Assembly: GCF_001612805.1 (NCBI RefSeq)
Contig: NZ_BDBD01000016.1
Location: 1-64,000, forward strand
Source of the DNA: Nocardia coubleae NBRC 108252
GTDB lineage: Bacteria; Actinomycetota; Actinomycetes; Mycobacteriales; Mycobacteriaceae
Length of the DNA stretch: 64,000 bases
Direction of reading: 5' to 3'
The translations under genes were made by a program, and so were the position numbers. The number at the start of each line of letters is the position of its first letter. Position 1 is the stretch's first letter. A model generated the notes under the pieces. That model saw only the letters and a program-made list of their open reading frames with translations, was not told the origin of the DNA and did not search any database. Below are positions 57,359 through 64,000 of this stretch, in pieces.

Positions 57359-58251
57359 ACCGCGATCGGCTGCGGTGCCTGCGCGGGCTCGGAGAAACCA
57401 CCGTCGACAGCGCGACCGGCGAATTCCAGAATCGTCGGACGGGTGTCGTCGGCGCGCCAGGCGACGGCCAGTTCGCACGGCGAAAGGCCGGCGACCGGCC
57501 GCGCGGTGAGACCGGGCCAGCGGTACATCGGCACATTGTTCTCGGCCAGCAGGCACACACCGAGGCCGAGGCTCACGGCCTCGAGCTTGTCCTCGGGGGT
57601 GGCGGCTTCGGCGCCGATCTTGGCCGCGCGACCACCGCGCGCGTCGTTGCCGAGCCAGAAGTCGCGCACCGCACCGGCTTCGGTCGGCAGGGCGACGAAC
57701 GGCTCGTCGAGCAGATCGGCGAAGTCGATGGTGTCGCGCTCGGCCAGCGCGTGGTTCTCCGGCAGCAGCACCCACCGCGGCTCGGTGCGCAGCACCTGCC
57801 AGCGGTAGCGGTTGGGGTCGGGCAGCGGCAGCCACACCAGGGCCAGGTCGGCCTGGCGGCCCGCGAGCCCGCTCGACGGGTCGTTCCAGGACGCCGCGTG
57901 CAGCGCCAGGCGGTGTCCGCTCGCGCTTTCCAGATCGTTGAGCAGGCCGCGACCGAGCGCGGACTGGATGCCGACGCGCAGCACCTCGCCTGCTTCCTGG
58001 AGGGACACGTTGGTCACCTCCCACAGCTCGAGGATCTTGCGGGCGCCCTCGAGCAGTTCCTTACCGGCGACGGTGAGGGCGACGCTGCGCTGATTGCGGT
58101 CGAACAGGACCACGTCGAGCTGGCGTTCGAGCTGGCGGATCTGGCGGGAAAGCGTCGGCTGGGCGATATGCAGCCGCTGAGCGGCGTTGGTGAAATGCAG
58201 TTCCTCAGCGACGGCGACGAAATACCGCAGATCGCGCAAATGCGGGTCCAT
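57355..58251 (-). CDS. LysR-family transcriptional regulator
   Basis: 298 residues. N-terminal winged helix: LRYFVAVAEELHFTNAAQRL and IAQPTLSRQIRQLERQL, then linker helix and the two-lobed effector domain (LRVGIQSALG, RWVLLPENHALAE, DKLEAVSLGLGVCLL). The effector is unknown. It lies downstream of the aldehyde dehydrogenase on the same strand and convergent with the amidase, which is a possible target. Confidence 0.92.
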   Translation of the reverse strand: MDPHLRDLRYFVAVAEELHFTNAAQRLHIAQPTLSRQIRQLERQLDVVLFDRNQRSVALTVAGKELLEGARKILELWEVTNVSLQEAGEVLRVGIQSALGRGLLNDLESASGHRLALHAASWNDPSSGLAGRQADLALVWLPLPDPNRYRWQVLRTEPRWVLLPENHALAERDTIDFADLLDEPFVALPTEAGAVRDFWLGNDARGGRAAKIGAEAATPEDKLEAVSLGLGVCLLAENNVPMYRWPGLTARPVAGLSPCELAVAWRADDTRPTILEFAGRAVDGGFSEPAQAPQPIAV

Positions 58252-58574
58252 AGCACCTTGCTATCAGAATCGGTCGGGAAAATCTAGCCAAAACGGGCAG
58301 AGAAGTTCGCGAAAGCGGGTCAAAACAGTCACCAGGTCGGTATCTCACAGCATATGGCCTGGCATGGTGCATCGCACCACCGAGTCCGATCGAATTTCGC
58401 CGACGATCGATGTGAGCGGCCTCATTGCCTCACCTGGGCGTTTGACCAGGGCAAATGCGTTGCTTTTCACAGCGGGATCGGCGCTTCGCGCGCTGTCGCG
58501 GGGCCTTGCGGCGGCCCGCTGACCACGCAGAACCGACAAATTAGTGACATTGATCACAATCAGGTTTGTGGAAC
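58252..58574. promoter_or_regulatory. LysR upstream region with CRP-type site
   Basis: 323 bp with no supported gene. AGTGACATTGATCACA (58543-58558) matches the CRP consensus TGTGA-N6-TCACA nearly completely and the mycobacterial CRP (Rv3676) pattern GTGNNANNNNNCACA exactly. It lies just after the dehydrogenase stop and about 290 bp before the LysR start, so its target is unclear. Confidence 0.5.
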
Positions 58575-60116
58575 CTACTTGCCGCCCTTGAGTCGCCACA
58601 CCTTGGCCAGGTCCACACGCCGCAGCCCACGCGCACCGGCCAAGCGCATCGCCGCCACCGCCACGACGAGTTTGTTCATGTCGTAGGGGAACCAGAACAA
58701 TTCCTTGGTCATGGTCGGCAGCTTCGGCGCCGTGATCGCCTGGGCACGGCAGTACTTGCGAATCCCGGCCGCGCCACCCCAGCGCGCGCCGACGCCCGAC
58801 TTTCCCCAGCCGCCCATCGGCATGGCGAAATTGAACAGGTTGGCGAACACGTCGTTGATGTTCACCGCGCCCGCGTTCAGCCGCCGCGCCACGCGTTCGC
58901 CACGCGTTTTGTCGCCCGTCCACACCGACGCCGACAGGCCGTAGATCGAATCGTTGGCGAGCCGCACCGCCTCGTCCTCGTCGGCCACCTTCATCACCGG
59001 AAGGGTCGGACCGAAGGTCTCCTCGGCGACACACGACATCGAATGATCAACGTCCACAAGCACTGTCGGCTCGAAGAAGGTGCCGACGCCTGTCGGTTTA
59101 CCGCCGGTGGTCACCCGTGCGCCCGCCGCGACGGCCTCGTTCACGTGACGTTCCACGATGCGCAGCTGGTTCTCGTTGGCCAGTGCGCCGACGTCGTTGC
59201 GGGACTCACGGTCGTCGGCGCCTTGGCGCAGCGCGGCGACGGCCGCCGTCAGCTTCTCGACGAATTCGTCGTAGACCGGTGCCTCGACATACACCCGCTC
59301 CACCGAAATACACACCTGACCGGCGTTGAACATGCCGCCGAAGGCGATGCCGTGCGCCGCGCGGTCCAGGTCGGCGTCGGCCAGGACGATCGCCGGGTCC
59401 TTACCGCCGAGCTCGAGGCTGTAAGGCACCATCCGGTCGGCGCAGGCCTGCGCGATCTTGCGGCCGGTCGCGGTGGAACCGGTGAACTGGACGTAGTCGG
59501 TGTTGTCGACCACGGCCGCTCCGGTCGCGCCCGCGCCGGTCACCACCTTGAACACGGGCGGCGCGCCGATCTCGGCCCAGCCGCGCGCCAGCTCGACCGC
59601 GGACAGCGGCGTCACCTCGGACGGCTTGAGAATCACGGCGGCACCGGCGGCCAGCGCGGGGAACACGTCGATCGCGGGCATCGCGAGCGGGAAGTTCCAC
59701 GGCGTGATGACTCCGACCACCTGATACGGCCGGTAGGTGACGGTGAGGGCCTTGACCCTGGCCAGGGGGCTGTGCGGCGACGGGTGATCGTCGCCGAGGA
59801 ACTTGGCGGCCCGGCGCGCGTAATAGCCGGCCAGATCGACGGCGAAGGCCGGGTCGATCAGTGCGTCGACGCGCGGTTTGGCGGTCTCGGACTGCAGCAC
59901 GTCGGCCAGGTGTTCGGTGTTGTCGATCAACCAGTCCTGCAGCTTCAGCAGCCACTCCTTGCGCCCGTTCGGCCCGATGGCCTCCCATTCGGGCTGGTAG
60001 AGGCGCAGTTCGCGGACGGCGGCCGCGACGTCGTCCGGGTCGGTGACGGGCACCGTTCCCACGGATTCGCCCGTTGCCGGATTGCGGACGTCGATCACCT
60101 GGTCGATGTGTGTCAC
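58575..60116 (-). CDS. NAD(P)-dependent aldehyde dehydrogenase
   Basis: 513 residues from GTG 60116 (GGGGAG 7 nt upstream; GTG 60131 adds five). Oxidises an aldehyde to the acid. VVGVITPWNFPLAMP and FTGSTATGRKIA bind the cofactor. The catalytic Glu is in SLELGGKDPAIV and the Cys in FNAGQVCISVERV, and EETFGPTLPV is conserved. The last ~60 residues (KELFWFPYDMNKL to RLKGGK) extend beyond the core and are typical of actinobacterial succinate-semialdehyde-type enzymes, which may associate with the membrane. Confidence 0.93.
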   Translation of the reverse strand: MTHIDQVIDVRNPATGESVGTVPVTDPDDVAAAVRELRLYQPEWEAIGPNGRKEWLLKLQDWLIDNTEHLADVLQSETAKPRVDALIDPAFAVDLAGYYARRAAKFLGDDHPSPHSPLARVKALTVTYRPYQVVGVITPWNFPLAMPAIDVFPALAAGAAVILKPSEVTPLSAVELARGWAEIGAPPVFKVVTGAGATGAAVVDNTDYVQFTGSTATGRKIAQACADRMVPYSLELGGKDPAIVLADADLDRAAHGIAFGGMFNAGQVCISVERVYVEAPVYDEFVEKLTAAVAALRQGADDRESRNDVGALANENQLRIVERHVNEAVAAGARVTTGGKPTGVGTFFEPTVLVDVDHSMSCVAEETFGPTLPVMKVADEDEAVRLANDSIYGLSASVWTGDKTRGERVARRLNAGAVNINDVFANLFNFAMPMGGWGKSGVGARWGGAAGIRKYCRAQAITAPKLPTMTKELFWFPYDMNKLVVAVAAMRLAGARGLRRVDLAKVWRLKGGK

Positions 60117-60229
60117 GGTTGTGCTCCCCACTGCGTTGTGTGAATCACAACCAGCCTGGCACGGTCGTGCCCGTACGTCACGGGTTATCGGCGCACCGGT
60201 TCCCCGGTGCGCGCGCGAATCGTCCTCGT

Positions 60230-60502
60230 CTAGCCGGTCTCTGACACCTCGGCATCGCGTGCCGCGATCCGGCGCAACGGCGGTTCCGTCGGCGGTGGCA
60301 CGCGGCGGTCGGGGAGTTCGGCGAGCAGGGTGGTCGTGGCCGCGGCGATGGCGGCGACGGCCTTGTCGACCGCTGGTTTGGTGGTGCTGCTCAGCCCGGA
60401 GATGCCGCCGACTTTGCGCACATATTGCAAGGCGGCAGCGTAGATCTCCTGCTCGGTGGCGGCAGGCTCCAGACCACGCAAGACGGTGATATTTCTACAC
60501 AT
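60230..60502 (-). CDS. DUF2277 family protein
   Basis: 90 residues beginning MCRNITVLRGLEPAATEQEI, the near-invariant start of this family, followed by AAALQYVRKVGGISG and a helical pair. These proteins occur widely in actinobacteria and have no known function. The C-terminal tail beyond residue 65 is Pro/Arg-rich and probably disordered. Divergent from the DUF1266 gene. Confidence 0.92.
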   Translation of the reverse strand: MCRNITVLRGLEPAATEQEIYAAALQYVRKVGGISGLSSTTKPAVDKAVAAIAAATTTLLAELPDRRVPPPTEPPLRRIAARDAEVSETG

Positions 60503-60565
60503 GACAGAACAATAGACCTGTGGGGCACATCACTGCAGGACAAGAAGACCACTAGACTCGGCCGC

Positions 60566-61423
60566 ATGCCTGCTCGGGGAGTACCAGCGCTGACCACTTT
60601 TCCCTACCCGGAACTCGACGAGCGCGAGGAAGACCACTGGTCGGGGGCGGGCGTCAGTGACGACGAGCTGCGCGCCCTGGCACTGGGTGCCTTCTATTCG
60701 ACCCGCTGGGACGCCTTCCACGACGCCATGCTGCTGGGTCCCGAACGCGAACACCCCCTCGGTGACCGGCGTGAACTCGCCATCGACACGCTCACCGGCG
60801 CATGGGGAATCACCGACGGCAACGAGGCGCGCGCTTCGATGGAACAGCTCCTCGAAGGCATGCACGCGCCCCTGTACGCGCTGGTGCATCCGCTGGTGAT
60901 GGCGTCCGTCAATGCCAGTGAACGCGATCGCTTCGGCGAACGCGCCGACCGGCACCGCGCCTTCCTACGCCAGGTCGGATCGTTCCGCGGGATGGACAAC
61001 CCGGAGGCGCTGGTCCGCGACTACGACATCTGGGCCCAGGCCATCAAGATCGGTTTCACCGAGCACCTGGCCCGCCCACTGCCCAACGACATCCACGCCT
61101 GGGACCTGGCGCGCGTGGTCGCGGTGGCGCGGATGGCGTTCACGGCCGGGTACCTCGAGGCCGACGTGGCGTGGGAGTACGTCATGCGGGCATTGCCGCC
61201 CGCCCAGCGCCGCTACCGCAACTGGCGTCAGTTCGGCGACGCCTATCTAGCGGGCTGGACGTATTGGCAGGCCACCGAGGATCTCGCCGAACTCAAGAAC
61301 GGCGGCGTCGACCGGCGGATGGAACTGCTGCGGCTGTGGACCCGCCCGACCAGCCCCTGGCGGCGCATCGAACTCAACGAGTCCGAACCCAAGACCGAGG
61401 CGCCGGCCGAAGAACCCAGCTGA
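60566..61423 (+). CDS. DUF1266 family protein
   Basis: 285 residues. The family segment is in the second half: AWDLARVVAVARMAFTAGYL, then EADVAWEYV and QFGDAYLAGWTYW. Function unknown, and in other bacteria such proteins often sit with toxin-immunity or phage-related genes. TAGACT (60553-60558) 7 bp before the ATG suggests a leaderless transcript. Confidence 0.9.
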   Translation: MPARGVPALTTFPYPELDEREEDHWSGAGVSDDELRALALGAFYSTRWDAFHDAMLLGPEREHPLGDRRELAIDTLTGAWGITDGNEARASMEQLLEGMHAPLYALVHPLVMASVNASERDRFGERADRHRAFLRQVGSFRGMDNPEALVRDYDIWAQAIKIGFTEHLARPLPNDIHAWDLARVVAVARMAFTAGYLEADVAWEYVMRALPPAQRRYRNWRQFGDAYLAGWTYWQATEDLAELKNGGVDRRMELLRLWTRPTSPWRRIELNESEPKTEAPAEEPS

Positions 61424-61428
61424 CCGAG

Positions 61429-62409
61429 CTACAGGCTGCGTAGGATCCCGCGGCCGTAGCGCTGGAACTGGGTGTCGTCGACCATGCCGAGCGAATGCCG
61501 CTCCACCAGCAGTTCCCATTCGCTGTAGAGCTGGGTGACGCCGGGATCGGCCGGCCCGGGCGCGCCGTCGGCCGCCTGCCTGCGCACGGCGAAGTTCACC
61601 GCACAGGTCACGCGTTCGATGTCGGCCCGATCGACACCCGCGAAATGCAGGGTGCGATTGCCGTCGCTGACATCCATCCCCGAGCCGCCGTGCCTGGTGT
61701 CGACCTCACCGGGCGCCGCATGACTCTCGACGGTCCTGGCGCCCAGAATCGCGGGAACAGGCAGTTCGTGGGCATAACGATCGCCGCCGATGCCGATGAA
61801 CAACAGCCGGTCGGTCGTCGCCGCGAGCAGCCCGGCCCCCGAGCCCGCGGGCGGCGAGGCGATGGCGATCGCGGTCTCGAGCACGTATTCGTCGGAGGTG
61901 ACGTACCGGTGCAGCGCGTTGATCGCCGAGCGGGCGTCCTTGCGCGGCGCCATCCGGCGCACGGCGCGGTCCACATCGGCACGGACCGGCCCGGACTTGC
62001 CCCACTCGGGAGCGGGCGGAGTGAGATCGGGCGCGGCGATATCGATGCGCTGGGTGGCCATGATCTGGTCGTTGATCCGGTCGACGATGCCGAGCGCGGT
62101 CGGCACGTCGTGTTCGGCGATCAGCACCGGCAGCGGGGTGCGGTCGGCGGGCACGCCGGTGAGCACGGCGGTGGGATAACGCAGGTAGATCTCGATCACC
62201 ACCGCGTCGTCGGCGCGGCGGTTCAACCGGACTTTGAGCAGGTCGGCGATGGGAACGTCGAGTACCCGTTCGCCGTCGGTACCCGGCCGCAGGACGGTGA
62301 GCCGCCCCTCGCCGTGGCGCAGAATCGCTGTGGGTGTTCGTAGCTCGACGATGTCCGTACCCCCTGCGCTGTAGTTGTGTCCTCGCCCACGATAAGACGG
62401 GCATGACAT
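61429..62409 (-). CDS. hypothetical protein with PH-like segment
   Basis: 326 residues from ATG 62409. The middle contains a short PH-like strand pattern (GLLAATTDRLLFIGIGGDRY, then LPVPAILGARTVES) of the kind found in bacterial PH domains, preceded by a basic helical region (RADVDRAVRRMAPRKDARSA). The C-terminal helix QLYSEWELLVERHSLG resembles a short oligomerisation module. Function unknown. Convergent with the DUF1266 gene (stops 5 bp apart), and divergent from ftsH. Confidence 0.7.
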   Translation of the reverse strand: MSCPSYRGRGHNYSAGGTDIVELRTPTAILRHGEGRLTVLRPGTDGERVLDVPIADLLKVRLNRRADDAVVIEIYLRYPTAVLTGVPADRTPLPVLIAEHDVPTALGIVDRINDQIMATQRIDIAAPDLTPPAPEWGKSGPVRADVDRAVRRMAPRKDARSAINALHRYVTSDEYVLETAIAIASPPAGSGAGLLAATTDRLLFIGIGGDRYAHELPVPAILGARTVESHAAPGEVDTRHGGSGMDVSDGNRTLHFAGVDRADIERVTCAVNFAVRRQAADGAPGPADPGVTQLYSEWELLVERHSLGMVDDTQFQRYGRGILRSL

Positions 62410-62635
62410 GATTGTGGCCACTTGCAACAACCCGGACGGGGTACTCGGGAACCTCTCCCGTTCCCCGGCCGTTTACCAGTGCAGCTGCACCAGCAGCCGA
62501 ACTGCGCGATGTATCGACTAGACCGTACGCGGTAACGTGGCATGTCCGCATCCGAATCCCGCCGATCTCGACAGCTTCGCTAGGCACACCCCGGAGAAAT
62601 AACCGGAAAGGACTGGGCCGTCCGGCCGACGCTCT
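62410..62635. promoter_or_regulatory. ftsH upstream region
   Basis: 226 bp that must hold the ftsH promoter and that of the divergent PH-like gene. No dyad or small gene that I can support. Confidence 0.4.

Positions 62636-64000
<1,365 letters not shown>

Overview
The window is chromosomal DNA from a high-GC actinobacterium of the Mycobacteriales, most likely Nocardia or a close relative. Codon third positions are G/C-rich, GTG starts are common, and the gene order follows the Mycobacterium tuberculosis block running from Rv3670 (ephE-like) to Rv3610c (ftsH), with lineage-specific genes inserted. All family names are from memory of the families; no search was run.

Layout. 1-500: nine-unit 42-bp tandem repeat whose internal stem is kept by paired changes. 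0.5-4.1 kb: alpha/beta hydrolase, holin-like membrane protein and acetyl-CoA synthetase (acs), all on the minus strand. 4.5-10.8 kb: dipeptide ABC importer dppABCD, a 54-aa ORF and a Fic-like protein with a decayed active site. 10.8-12.4 kb: a HAD phosphatase flanked by two probable small RNAs, an Ms1-like RNA downstream and a 6C RNA upstream, as in mycobacteria. 12.4-17.9 kb: the helicase/secretion-neighbourhood Tad locus (CpaE-like Ssd, TadA, TadB, TadC, Flp-type pilin, two TadE-like proteins). Two perfect DnaA boxes lie before it, and several gene junctions are oddly long. 18.2-26.0 kb: DECH-box helicase with a DUF1998-type C-terminus, cold-shock protein, topoisomerase I and DNA polymerase III delta prime.

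26.1-33.1 kb: tRNA-Thr(CGT), then an accessory stretch of hypotheticals, an ArsR-type regulator with a hydrolase, a small secreted protein, a 40-bp perfect palindrome, a second hydrolase and a DUF2752 protein. 33.1-38.9 kb: an M1 metallopeptidase coupled to a 1300-aa membrane NRPS of the Pls/PosA type, with a MarR regulator upstream. This is a candidate homopolyamide or peptide locus. 39.0-46.3 kb: SAM-IV riboswitch with a class V aminotransferase, an excalibur protein, flavin reductase, YbaK-like deacylase, crotonase, a MarR/MFS efflux operon, and a tiny aromatic-rich secreted peptide whose ribosome site is partly inside a hairpin.

46.3-51.5 kb: conserved ppa, dacB, zinc protease, tilS, hpt. 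51.5-62.4 kb: an insertion relative to the common hpt-ftsH pairing. It carries two tandem membrane Ser/Thr kinases with DFN in place of DFG, an amidase, LysR, aldehyde dehydrogenase, DUF2277, DUF1266 and a PH-like protein. The window ends inside ftsH.

The most unusual items are the covarying 42-bp repeats, the Ms1-like RNA locus, the planctomycete-style kinase pair, the Pls-like NRPS with its peptidase, the Fic-like pseudoenzyme, and the DnaA boxes before the Ssd/Tad operon.
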